Assembly: GCA_051001995.1 (NCBI GenBank)
Contig: JBPCMT010000131.1
Coordinates: 1 to 9,774 of the forward strand
Reading direction: 5' to 3'
Length of the DNA: 9,774 nucleotides
Origin: CAWEHQ01 sp051001995
GTDB lineage: Bacteria > Actinomycetota > Thermoleophilia > Solirubrobacterales > Thermoleophilaceae
The translations under genes were made by a program, and so were the position numbers. Under the pieces are notes generated by a model. The model was not told the origin of the DNA, did not search any database, and saw only the letters and a program-made list of their open reading frames with translations. Shown piece by piece: positions 1 through 6,488 of the stretch (positions within the stretch are counted from its first letter, which is position 1; the number at the start of each line of letters is the position of its first letter).

Positions 1-361
<361 letters not shown>

Positions 362-376
362 AGACCTGCGTGTCAT

Positions 377-393
377 CCGCCCCAACGGGGCGG
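377..393 (-). repeat. 7-bp hairpin CCGCCCC-GTT-GGGGCGG just before 16S
   Basis: A perfect 7-bp inverted repeat with a 3-nt spacer lies 16 nt upstream of the mature 16S 5' end. It is probably a local stem in the precursor rRNA leader near the processing site. No T run follows it, so it is not a terminator. Confidence 0.5.
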
Positions 394-531
394 CTCCACT
401 GTCTAATCAGGAAAGGTGTCAGATCCGAACTGCGTGGCCGGCCGTGTACACCTTCTGCCGGCCTCGGACCATGACGGGTTCTTACTGCTTCCGCCGCCCT
501 GAGGCGACGGGTCAAGCCTGGACGCGACTTC

Positions 532-548
532 GAGCTCTTAAAGAGCTC
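532..548 (-). repeat. 17-nt palindrome GAGCTCTTTAAGAGCTC in the rRNA leader
   Basis: The arms GAGCTCT and AGAGCTC flank TTA and are perfectly complementary. The minus strand inside reads GCTCTTTAA, close to the E. coli boxA core (TGCTCTTTAACA), so this may be a hairpin that displays or hides a second boxA. It lies only a few bases downstream of the actinobacterial boxA-like element. Confidence 0.55.
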
Positions 549-551
549 TCC

Positions 552-580
552 ATCGAACACGCTGTTGAGTTTTCAAAGAC
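552..580 (-). promoter_or_regulatory. boxA-like antitermination element of the rRNA leader
   Basis: On the minus strand the sequence TCTTTGAAAACTCAACAGCG followed by TGTTCGATGG resembles, from memory, the conserved mycobacterial rRNA leader element (TTTGAGAACTCAATAGTGTG). That element contains boxA, the site recognised by the NusB-S10 antitermination complex. It sits about 190-220 nt before 16S, on the correct strand and in the expected order. A second boxA-like core, GCTCTTTAA, follows at 546-538. The function is assigned by similarity and position. Confidence 0.7.
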
Positions 581-654
581 CGTGGCGCCCGTCGAGGCGG
601 GGACTCCGCCGCGACCGTCGCTGTCCGGCCCCAAGAGGGCCGGCCCGGACCGTC

Positions 655-681
655 AAAAAGGCCTCTTCGGGAGGAGAGGCC
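655..681 (-). terminator. Intrinsic terminator-like hairpin between tyrS and the rRNA leader
   Basis: On the minus strand, arms GGCCTCT (681-675) and AGAGGCC (666-660) enclose an 8-nt loop and are followed at once by five T residues (659-655). This is the form of a Rho-independent terminator acting only in the minus direction. It lies about 163 nt past the tyrS stop codon and before the rRNA leader, so the simplest reading is that it ends the tyrS transcript. The 7-bp stem is GC-rich but the T tract is short. Confidence 0.65.
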
Positions 682-764
682 GTGAGCGAGGCGTCGCATG
701 ACGTGCGGCGCTAGCGCGTGACCGTCTCCCGGTAGGTCTCGTCGAGGGCCATTCGGGACCGCGA

Positions 765-793
765 AGGATAGCGCCCCGGCGAGCCAACCGCAA
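765..793 (-). promoter_or_regulatory. Candidate minus-strand promoter TTGCGG-17-TATCCT
   Basis: A -35-like TTGCGG (793-788) and a -10-like TATCCT (770-765) are separated by exactly 17 nt on the minus strand, downstream of tyrS. It is the only box of the TAnnnT form that I find between the tyrS stop and the boxA element with a spaced partner. Transcription would start near 758-760 and run towards 16S, but would first meet the terminator-like hairpin. The -35 matches the consensus at only three positions, so this is tentative. Confidence 0.35.
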
Positions 794-843
794 TGCGCCG
801 CCCGGCGCGAGCGACGGCGCGTCGGCACGCTGGACGGACCGAC

Positions 844-2031
844 TCAACCGGGCCGGGTCGCAGATCGGCCGCGCAGGCGCACGAAGCGCCGCTTTCCGAC
901 CTGGAGCACCGCCCCGTCGAGAGAAGCGGCCGGGAGGTCGAGGACCTCGCCGTCGAGGACCTCGCCGTCGAGGCGGACCCCGCCCTGGGCGAGCAGGCGG
1001 CGCACTTCGGAGCGCGACAGCCCGAAGCGGGCGCCGATCAGGGCCGGCAGGTGAACCGGGTCCTCGTCGCCGAGCACGAGCTCCGGGACGTCGTCGGGGT
1101 GCTCGTGCTCGACGTGGATCCGGTCGAACCGTCGTTCGGCCTCGAGCCCCGCCTGGTCGCCGTGGAAGCGGCCCACGATCTCGCGCGCGAGCCCGCGCTT
1201 GAGCTCGACCGCCGGCCGCCGGGAGTCTGGGCGGCGGAGCAGGAGCAGCTCGTAGTAGAGCGGCATCTGCGCGTCCGGCAACCGCATCAGCTTGCCGAAC
1301 GCCTCCTCGGGCGCCTCAATCACCCCGACGTAGTTGCCGAGCGACTTGGACATCCTTCGCACGCCGTCGATCCCCGGCAGGATCGGCATGGTGACGACCG
1401 CCTGCGGCGCCTGCCCGTAGGCGACCTGGATCTCGCGCGCGCGCAGGAGGTTGAACTTCTGATCGGTGCCGCCGAGCTCGACGTCGGCATGGACCGCGAC
1501 CGAGTCATAGCCCTGGAGCAGTGGATAGAGCAGCTCGAGGATCGAGATCGGACGGCGCTCGGCGTGGCGCTTGGCGAAGTCGTCGCGCTCCAGCAGCTGT
1601 GCGACCGTGGACGTGCGCGCGAGGCGAAAGAGGTCCTCCATCGGCATGTCGAGCCACTCGCCGTTGCGCCGCACCTCGGTGCGCTCGGGGTCGAGGACGG
1701 AGAAGGCCTGGCGCTTGAACGTCTCGGCGTTGCGCTCGATCTCCCCCGCGTCGAGCTGTGGTCGCTCCTGTGAGAGCCCGCTGGGGTCGCCGACGCGCGC
1801 GGTGTAGTCGCCGATGATCAGGACCACGACGTGGCCCGCGTCCTGAAACTGGCGCAGCTTCGACAGGACCACGACGTGGCCGAGGTGGATATCGGGCGCG
1901 GTCGGGTCGATTCCGAGCTTCACCCGAAGGGCGCGGCCCTCCCCCAGCTTGCGCTCCAGCGCCCCCTCCGGCAGGGCCTCGGCGACGTTGCCCAGGAGCG
2001 TTCGCGCCTCGTCGGACACGGATTCCGTCAC
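844..2031 (-). CDS. tyrS: Tyrosyl-tRNA synthetase
   Basis: This 395-aa class I aminoacyl-tRNA synthetase attaches tyrosine to tRNA-Tyr in the cytoplasm. The HIGH-type motif is HLGH (residues 49-52), followed by GDYTARVGDPSG (74-85). The tyrosine/ATP-site block GGTDQKFN spans 187-194, and the KMSKS-type loop reads RMSKS (226-230) with the second lysine kept. A C-terminal S4 RNA-binding domain covers about 330-391. Length fits the roughly 400-aa bacterial subtype with this HLGH/GNYVG signature. The start is GTG (2031-2029): no Shine-Dalgarno is seen, but TAGCAT lies 7 nt upstream, so the mRNA may be leaderless. The S4 domain contains a tandem five-residue duplication (LDGEV twice) from a 15-bp DNA repeat. 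It is divergent from the penicillin-binding protein gene and lies upstream of the rRNA operon on the same strand. Confidence 0.97.
   Translation of the reverse strand: MTESVSDEARTLLGNVAEALPEGALERKLGEGRALRVKLGIDPTAPDIHLGHVVVLSKLRQFQDAGHVVVLIIGDYTARVGDPSGLSQERPQLDAGEIERNAETFKRQAFSVLDPERTEVRRNGEWLDMPMEDLFRLARTSTVAQLLERDDFAKRHAERRPISILELLYPLLQGYDSVAVHADVELGGTDQKFNLLRAREIQVAYGQAPQAVVTMPILPGIDGVRRMSKSLGNYVGVIEAPEEAFGKLMRLPDAQMPLYYELLLLRRPDSRRPAVELKRGLAREIVGRFHGDQAGLEAERRFDRIHVEHEHPDDVPELVLGDEDPVHLPALIGARFGLSRSEVRRLLAQGGVRLDGEVLDGEVLDLPAASLDGAVLQVGKRRFVRLRGRSATRPG
937..973 (-). repeat. 15-bp tandem repeat inside tyrS
   Basis: On the plus strand the unit gtcgaggacctcgcc occurs perfectly at 937-951 and 952-966, and a 7-base partial copy follows (967-973). 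The unit is a multiple of three, so it keeps the frame and encodes two successive LDGEV-type pentapeptides in the S4 domain of TyrS. Perfect identity, including third codon positions, suggests a recent slippage duplication. Confidence 0.9.
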
Positions 2032-2038
2032 CAGGCCA

Positions 2039-2044
2039 ATGCTA
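2039..2044 (-). promoter_or_regulatory. Candidate tyrS -10 box TAGCAT (leaderless start)
   Basis: TAGCAT on the minus strand fits the TAnnnT form of actinobacterial -10 boxes and ends 7 nt before the tyrS GTG. Transcription would therefore begin at or next to the start codon. No good -35 hexamer lies 16-19 nt upstream, and no Shine-Dalgarno is present, which is consistent with a leaderless message. It overlaps the plus-strand box at 2043-2048. Confidence 0.4.
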
Positions 2045-2048
2045 GACT
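2043..2048 (+). promoter_or_regulatory. Candidate extended -10 box TGC-TAGACT for the penicillin-binding protein gene
   Basis: TAGACT preceded by TGC resembles an extended -10 element. It lies about 85 nt upstream of the plus-strand ATG at 2133, which would leave a 5' untranslated region of roughly 75-80 nt. No clear -35 hexamer is seen at 17 nt. It shares two bases with the opposed tyrS box, so the two promoters would exclude each other if both are real. Confidence 0.3.
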
Positions 2049-2132
2049 CCGCGCGTCGCCGGGACGGGCCTTTTCCTCGTCAACTTCCCCGTCCTCGAAC
2101 CGCCCAGGACGCCCCGCGAGGCGCTCGACCGT

Positions 2133-4463
2133 ATGCCGGAACCGACACCTCTGAGGCCGATGCGGCCGAACCGCGCTCCCGCGCGCGACGCCGGCACCCC
2201 CGTCGCACTCCGAAAGGGCCGAGCGTTCCCCGACGTCGTCGGACCCTCGAGCGCGGGACGGGCGCCCGCCGACCGCCGCTCCAACGGCCACGGCGCCGGC
2301 CGGACCCCTAGCGGCAATGACTCCGGCCCGCCACGGGCTCCGCGCCCGCGACGCGACCCGGGGCCTCGCCTGCGAAAGCTGCGCCTGGTGCTGATCCTGG
2401 CCGGCCTCTCGGGGCTGGCCCTGGTGTCCACGATCTTTGGGATGATGATGGCGGTCGCCAGCGACCTGCCGTCGCTCGAGAACCAGGCCGAGTACGAGGC
2501 CGCCGAGAACTCGGTCCTGCTCGCCGGCAATGAAGAGATCGGCAGCCTGACCGGCAACCAGCACCGGATCCTGATCTCCGAGTCCGAGGTGTCGCCGACG
2601 CTCAAGAACGCGGTGATCGCCATCGAGGACCGCCGCTTCTACGAGCACGAGGGCGTGGACTACTTCGGTATCGGGCGGGCGTTCGTACAGGACATCATCA
2701 ATCGCTCGGCGGTGCAGGGCGGATCGACCATCACCCAGCAGTTCGTGAAGAACGCCCTCGCGGCGCAGGGGGATCGCACGGTGTTCCAGAAGCTGCGCGA
2801 GTCGGCGCTCGCCTACCACCTCGAACGCCAGTGGTCGAAGCAGAAGATACTCACGCAGTACCTCAACAGCGTGTACTTCGGCAACGGCGCCTACGGCGTG
2901 GAGTCGGCGATGCGGACCTACTTCGACGAGGGCGAGAGCTACGACTCCGACGACCGTTTGTCCACCGTCGTCGAGCCGGCGCAGGCAGCGCTGCTCGCCG
3001 GGATCATCTCCTCGCCCTCGGCCTACGACCCGGTCCAGAACCCCGAGGCCTCACTCGAGCGACGCAACTTCGTCCTCGACTCGATGCTCGAGCAGGGTCT
3101 TCTGACCCAGGCCGAGTACGACAGCGCGATCGACGAGGGCATACCCACCGAGAAGGACATCCAGCCGCCCGAGCTCGACTCGAACGTCCCCTTCTTCACC
3201 ACCTGGGTCACCCAGCAGCTGGTGGACCGCTACGGCGCAGGGAAGGTGTTCGGCGGCGGGCTCGAGGTGTCCACCACGATCGACCCCGGCCTCCAGCAAA
3301 TCGCCGAGGAAGCGGTCGACTCGAAGCTCGCGGGCGTGGGGCCGGCGTCGGCGGTGGTGACGATCGAGAACCGCACCGGCGAGGTCAAGACGATGGTCGG
3401 CGGTGAGAACTTCGAAAACACGTCCTTCAACCTGGCCACCAACGGCCACCGCCAACCGGGCTCGGCGATCAAGCCGTTCACGCTGGTGACGGCGCTCGAG
3501 CAGGGCGTCAGCCCCGAGGACACCTTCGTCTCCGAGCCCAAGCGGCTCGGAGACGGCTTCGTCGCCAAGAACTTCGAGAACAACTACACCTACACGACGA
3601 GTCTGCGCGACGCCACCACCAACTCCGACAACTCGATCTACGCCGAGCTCGGGCTACAGGTCGGCACCGAGAACATCGCCGAGACCGCCAAGGCGATGGG
3701 GATCGAGACCAAGCTGTCGACCAACCCGGCGATGACGCTCGGAGGGCTCAAGGTCGGAGTCACCCCGCTCGAGATGGCGTTCGCCTACTCGACGCTCGCC
3801 AACGACGGCGTGCGCCGCTCCGGCGACCTCGCGGCCAGCCCGATGGGCCCGGTCGGGATCGAGCGGGTCGAGGACCCGAGCGGCGACGACGAAACCAACG
3901 CCCTCAAGACCGAGCGGGTCTTCTCAGAGGAGTCCGGGGCCACCGCGCGCGAGCTCCTCACGGGGGTCGTCACCAGCGGGACGGGCACGGCGGCGCAGCT
4001 CGTCGGCGGGCCTCAGGTCTGGGGCAAGACCGGGACGACCGAGAACTACGGCGACGGCTGGTTCGTCGGGTCGACCGAGCAGTGCACGACCGCGGTCTGG
4101 GTCGGTTACCCGGACTCGGTCAAGCCGATGCGCACCGAGTACAACGGCGGGCCGGTGACCGGCGGGAGCTTCCCCGCGGAGATCTGGCACGACTACATGA
4201 TCCAGGCGATCGCCCTGGACGGCGCCTGCCAGGCTCCCGAGGAGGAGCTGGTGGTCCCGACGGCGCCGGTCGCGCCGGTCGAACCGGTGGCCCCGGTGGA
4301 GCCGACCGTGCCCGTCGAGCCCGTCGCCCCGGTGGAGCCCGTCGAGCCAACCGTGCCCGTCGAGCCGACCGTGCCCGTCGAGCCGACGGTGCCGGCCCCG
4401 ACCGAGGGCACGATCTGCGGCCCCGGCGAGGTCGCGACCGTCGAGGGCTGCGTACCGGGCTAG
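2133..4463 (+). CDS. Class A penicillin-binding protein (bifunctional transglycosylase/transpeptidase)
   Basis: This 776-aa bitopic protein polymerises and cross-links peptidoglycan outside the membrane. Residues 1-80 form a basic, Pro/Gly/Arg-rich cytoplasmic tail, and 84-108 form the single membrane anchor. The glycosyltransferase 51 domain (about 120-295) shows EDRRFYEHEG with catalytic Glu165, GGSTITQQ (196-203), a KLRE block with Glu223, and YFGNGAYG (248-255). The transpeptidase domain (about 377-690) has SAIK with nucleophile Ser444, SDN (498-500) and KTGTT (632-636). After it come a Val/Pro/Glu repeat (708-756) and a 20-residue tail with Cys762 and Cys773. The ATG at 2133 is used; ATG at 2160 (residue 10) is the only other in-frame ATG before the anchor and cannot be excluded, since neither has a strong Shine-Dalgarno. 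Family is certain, but the paralogue name (ponA-like) is not. Confidence 0.96.
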   Translation: MPEPTPLRPMRPNRAPARDAGTPVALRKGRAFPDVVGPSSAGRAPADRRSNGHGAGRTPSGNDSGPPRAPRPRRDPGPRLRKLRLVLILAGLSGLALVSTIFGMMMAVASDLPSLENQAEYEAAENSVLLAGNEEIGSLTGNQHRILISESEVSPTLKNAVIAIEDRRFYEHEGVDYFGIGRAFVQDIINRSAVQGGSTITQQFVKNALAAQGDRTVFQKLRESALAYHLERQWSKQKILTQYLNSVYFGNGAYGVESAMRTYFDEGESYDSDDRLSTVVEPAQAALLAGIISSPSAYDPVQNPEASLERRNFVLDSMLEQGLLTQAEYDSAIDEGIPTEKDIQPPELDSNVPFFTTWVTQQLVDRYGAGKVFGGGLEVSTTIDPGLQQIAEEAVDSKLAGVGPASAVVTIENRTGEVKTMVGGENFENTSFNLATNGHRQPGSAIKPFTLVTALEQGVSPEDTFVSEPKRLGDGFVAKNFENNYTYTTSLRDATTNSDNSIYAELGLQVGTENIAETAKAMGIETKLSTNPAMTLGGLKVGVTPLEMAFAYSTLANDGVRRSGDLAASPMGPVGIERVEDPSGDDETNALKTERVFSEESGATARELLTGVVTSGTGTAAQLVGGPQVWGKTGTTENYGDGWFVGSTEQCTTAVWVGYPDSVKPMRTEYNGGPVTGGSFPAEIWHDYMIQAIALDGACQAPEEELVVPTAPVAPVEPVAPVEPTVPVEPVAPVEPVEPTVPVEPTVPVEPTVPAPTEGTICGPGEVATVEGCVPG
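4341..4394 (+). repeat. Three 18-bp tandem repeats in the penicillin-binding protein tail
   Basis: Units at 4341-4358, 4359-4376 and 4377-4394 follow the pattern gtcgagccgaccgtgccc with one or two differences, each encoding VEPTVP (residues 737-754). A further near-copy lies at 4296-4313. The whole segment 4254-4400 has a three-residue period ending in proline, which suggests growth by slippage of an extended, proline-rich extracytoplasmic spacer. Confidence 0.85.
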
Positions 4464-4479
4464 TCGTTTTCGGCGGAGG

Positions 4480-4494
4480 CGGCTCGGCGAGCCG
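4480..4494. repeat. Small hairpin CGGCTC-GGC-GAGCCG between convergent genes
   Basis: A perfect 6-bp inverted repeat with a 3-nt spacer occupies the 35-bp gap between the stops of the plus-strand penicillin-binding protein gene and the minus-strand mpg. It could slow or end transcription from either side, but no T run follows on either strand, so I do not call it an intrinsic terminator. Confidence 0.35.
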
Positions 4495-4498
4495 GGTC

Positions 4499-5113
4499 CT
4501 ACGCCGCCGCCCGCGACCGCCGCGGCCGCCGCATCGCCGGCGGGCACGGGCGCGAGACGCAGTCGCTCGATGCGTCGCACAGCCGCCACTCGAGCTCGAT
4601 CGCCCTGGTGATGCCGACCCGGACGCCGCTGACCGGCGCGGGCAAGCGAGCGGCCGGCGCGGGCGCCTCGACGGCGATAGGGCCCGACTCGAGCGACGCG
4701 CCATTGCACTCGAGCCAGATGCCGAGCGCCTGGGTCAGCTTCCCCGGCCCCGAGCAGAGGTCGCGCGCCGCGCGCGGGCCGCGCCGTCGCTCCATCTCGC
4801 CCAACCCCTCGAGCGGCTCGAGCGCACGCACGAGCACCGCCGCGCCGACGCCCTCATCCTCCGCCACGAAGTTCAGCAGCGCGTGAACGCCGTAGGAGCG
4901 GTAGACGTAGGCGTGTCCCGGAGGCCCGAACAGGACGCGGGTGCGCTCGGTCAGGCCCGTGAAGGCGTGGCAGGCCGGCTCGGTCTCGTGGTAGCTCTCG
5001 ACCTCCACGATCCGCCCGGCGGCGCCCTGGTAACGCACCACGCACCCGAGCAGGTCGGCGGCGACCTCCGTCACCGGGCGCGCGTAGAAGGCGCGCGACC
5101 CCGGGTCGCTCAC
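4499..5113 (-). CDS. mpg: 3-methyladenine DNA glycosylase (AAG/Mpg family)
   Basis: This 204-aa protein should excise alkylated purines such as 3-methyladenine by cutting the N-glycosidic bond, starting base-excision repair. The AAG-family core is clear: IVEVESY (35-41) carries the residues matching human AAG Glu125 and Tyr127 (Glu39, Tyr41), ACHA (47-50) keeps the conserved histidine, and FGPPGHAYVYRSYG (62-75) and LVRALEPLEG (94-103) follow, with LCSGPGKLTQALGI (119-132) after them. Length matches the family. The GTG start (5113-5111) overlaps the argH TGA in the form GTGA, so translation is probably coupled to argH. The last 15 residues are arginine-rich and look dispensable. It is the last gene of the minus-strand string and converges with the penicillin-binding protein gene. 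Confidence 0.93.
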   Translation of the reverse strand: MSDPGSRAFYARPVTEVAADLLGCVVRYQGAAGRIVEVESYHETEPACHAFTGLTERTRVLFGPPGHAYVYRSYGVHALLNFVAEDEGVGAAVLVRALEPLEGLGEMERRRGPRAARDLCSGPGKLTQALGIWLECNGASLESGPIAVEAPAPAARLPAPVSGVRVGITRAIELEWRLCDASSDCVSRPCPPAMRRPRRSRAAA

Positions 5114-6480
5114 CCGCGGCCCTCCGACAGCACCTCGCGCGCGCGCCCGAGTTGCTCCTCGACTCGTGCCCGCGACGTGCCCCCGCGCGAGACCTTCGAC
5201 CCGATCCAATCCCCGCCGGCCACGACCTCGCGAACCGTGCCGCCATGGCCGGCGGCGTCGTCGTCGAGCTCCTCGTCGGTCAGCTCGGACAGCGTGGCGC
5301 CACGGTCGAGCGCGCGCCGGACCATCCCTGCGACCATGCCGTGGGCCTCGCGGAACGGCACACCGCGGCGGACGAGCTGGTCCGCGACGTCGGTGGCGCC
5401 GAGGAATTCGTCGGCGGCGGCCGAGGCGAGCCGCTCGCGATCGAACGCCAGGCTCTCGACCATGCCGCTCGCCGCGGCGAGGCACAGCTCGAGCGTGTCC
5501 ACCGCGTCGAACAGATGCTCCTTGTCCTCCTGCAGGTCCTTGTTGTAGGTCAGCGGGAGCCCGTGCAGCACGCCGTGGAGGGCCACGAGGTGCGCCGCCA
5601 CGCGGGGCGCCTTGGCCCTCAGCAGCTCGGCGGCGTCGGGGTTCTTCTTCTGGGGCATGATGCTCGAGCCGGAGGCGAACGCGTCGGCGACCTCGCAGAA
5701 GCCGAACTCCTCGCTCGACCAGAGGACGATCTCCGCGCCGAGCTGCGAGAGATGGGTTGCGCAGGTGGCGGCGGCGCCCAGGTAGTCGAGCACGAAGTCG
5801 CGGTTGGAGACCGCGTCGATCGAGTTCTCCGCGACGCCGCCGAAGCCGAGCTCGCGGGCAACGTCGGTGCGGCTGGTGTCGAAGTTGACTCCCGCGAGCG
5901 CCCCCGCCCCGAGCGGCAGCTCGTCGGTGGCGACGAGGCAGAACTCGAAGCGGTCGCGGTCGCGCCGAAGCTTCCAGAAGTACGCGAGCAGATGATGCGA
6001 GAGGTAGACCGGCTGTGCACGCTGGAGGTGCGTATACCCGGGCATGGCCCAGTCGACGTGGCGCTCGGCGGCCTCCACCAGCGCGCCCATCAGTCCCAGC
6101 ACCGCCTCGCGGCCGGCGAGCGCGTGCGCGCGCACGAATAGCGCGAGGTCGGTGGCCACCTGGTCGTTGCGCGACCGGGCCGTGTGGAGCTTGCCGCCGA
6201 CTGGCCCCACGATCTCGGTCAAGCGCCGCTCGATCGCCATGTGGACGTCCTCGTCACCGGCATCCGCCGGCAGGCCGTCCGCCTCGACCTCGGCGCGCAC
6301 CGCCTCGAGCCCGCGCTCGAGCTCGGCGCGGTCGTCCTCGGCGATGATCCCGCTGCCCGCGAGCATGCGCACGTGGGCGAGCGACTGCTCGATGTCGTAG
6401 GGGGCGAGGCGGCGGTCGAAGGAAATCGACGAGTTGAGCGCCCGAAACAGCGGGTCCTGGGGATCGGCGAAGCGCGACAT
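5110..6480 (-). CDS. argH: Argininosuccinate lyase
   Basis: This 456-aa cytoplasmic enzyme, a homotetramer in its family, splits argininosuccinate into arginine and fumarate, the last step of arginine synthesis. It belongs to the fumarase/aspartase superfamily, whose signature GSSIMPQKKNP (271-281) is intact and holds the catalytic serine region. Other family blocks are HTARSRNDQ (99-107), GYTHLQRAQP (148-157, with the conserved His151) and TYNKDLQEDKE (321-331). Length is standard. The ATG (6480-6478) has no visible Shine-Dalgarno, but TACACT lies 8 nt upstream, so a leaderless transcript from an internal promoter is possible besides read-through from the upstream genes 36 nt away. The 3' end overlaps mpg by 4 nt. 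No other arginine gene is in the window. Confidence 0.98.
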   Translation of the reverse strand: MSRFADPQDPLFRALNSSISFDRRLAPYDIEQSLAHVRMLAGSGIIAEDDRAELERGLEAVRAEVEADGLPADAGDEDVHMAIERRLTEIVGPVGGKLHTARSRNDQVATDLALFVRAHALAGREAVLGLMGALVEAAERHVDWAMPGYTHLQRAQPVYLSHHLLAYFWKLRRDRDRFEFCLVATDELPLGAGALAGVNFDTSRTDVARELGFGGVAENSIDAVSNRDFVLDYLGAAATCATHLSQLGAEIVLWSSEEFGFCEVADAFASGSSIMPQKKNPDAAELLRAKAPRVAAHLVALHGVLHGLPLTYNKDLQEDKEHLFDAVDTLELCLAAASGMVESLAFDRERLASAAADEFLGATDVADQLVRRGVPFREAHGMVAGMVRRALDRGATLSELTDEELDDDAAGHGGTVREVVAGGDWIGSKVSRGGTSRARVEEQLGRAREVLSEGRG

Positions 6481-6488
6481 GGGCGCGC

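Larger units (their letters stand above)
362..654 (-). other. rRNA operon leader (non-coding)
   Basis: No gene is seen in this 293-base stretch; it reads as transcribed leader upstream of 16S on the minus strand. It holds, in transcription order, a GC-rich hairpin (643-627 region), a boxA-like element (about 580-552), a palindrome that also contains a boxA-like core (548-532), a spacer, and a 7-bp hairpin (393-377). It ends with TTTCACGGAGAGTTTGATC, the junction typical of actinobacterial 16S genes. The partner strand for the RNase III processing stem would lie 3' of 16S, outside the window. No convincing TAnnnT -10 box with a -35 lies between the upstream terminator-like hairpin and the boxA. 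Confidence 0.75.

Noticed and set aside
707..775. tRNA gene in the tyrS-rRNA spacer
   Set aside because: The 7-bp closing stem is suggestive, but there is no T-arm TTCRA block, no anticodon arm and no D-arm.
793..1773. Long plus-strand open frame (326 codons) opposite tyrS
   Set aside because: It is the complement of a clearly conserved tyrS; its protein is low-complexity with no recognisable motif. Such frames are expected in GC-rich DNA.
2032..2132. T-box or other riboswitch ahead of tyrS
   Set aside because: The 101-bp intergenic region is too short and has no T-box sequence or large stem; the tyrS message may have no leader at all.
2028..2819. Minus-strand open frame opposite the penicillin-binding protein N-terminal half
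   Set aside because: It overlaps the GT51 catalytic motifs on the other strand and also the tyrS promoter region; composition is Arg/His/Gly-rich without domains.
4254..4400. CRISPR-like or other non-coding direct repeats
   Set aside because: The repeats keep the reading frame of the penicillin-binding protein and encode a Pro-rich spacer.
4464..4498. Bidirectional intrinsic terminator between the convergent genes
   Set aside because: There is a 6-bp hairpin but no T run on either side, so only a repeat is annotated.
4499..5485. Upstream extension of mpg to 328 codons
   Set aside because: The added 124 residues lie in a shadow frame of argH and are Arg/Gly-rich; family homology begins at the GTG at 5113, which overlaps the argH stop as a typical coupled start.
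4082..5548. Plus-strand 488-codon open frame spanning the penicillin-binding protein tail, mpg and the argH 3' end
   Set aside because: It crosses three convincing genes in a shadow frame and shows only Arg/Ala-rich sequence.
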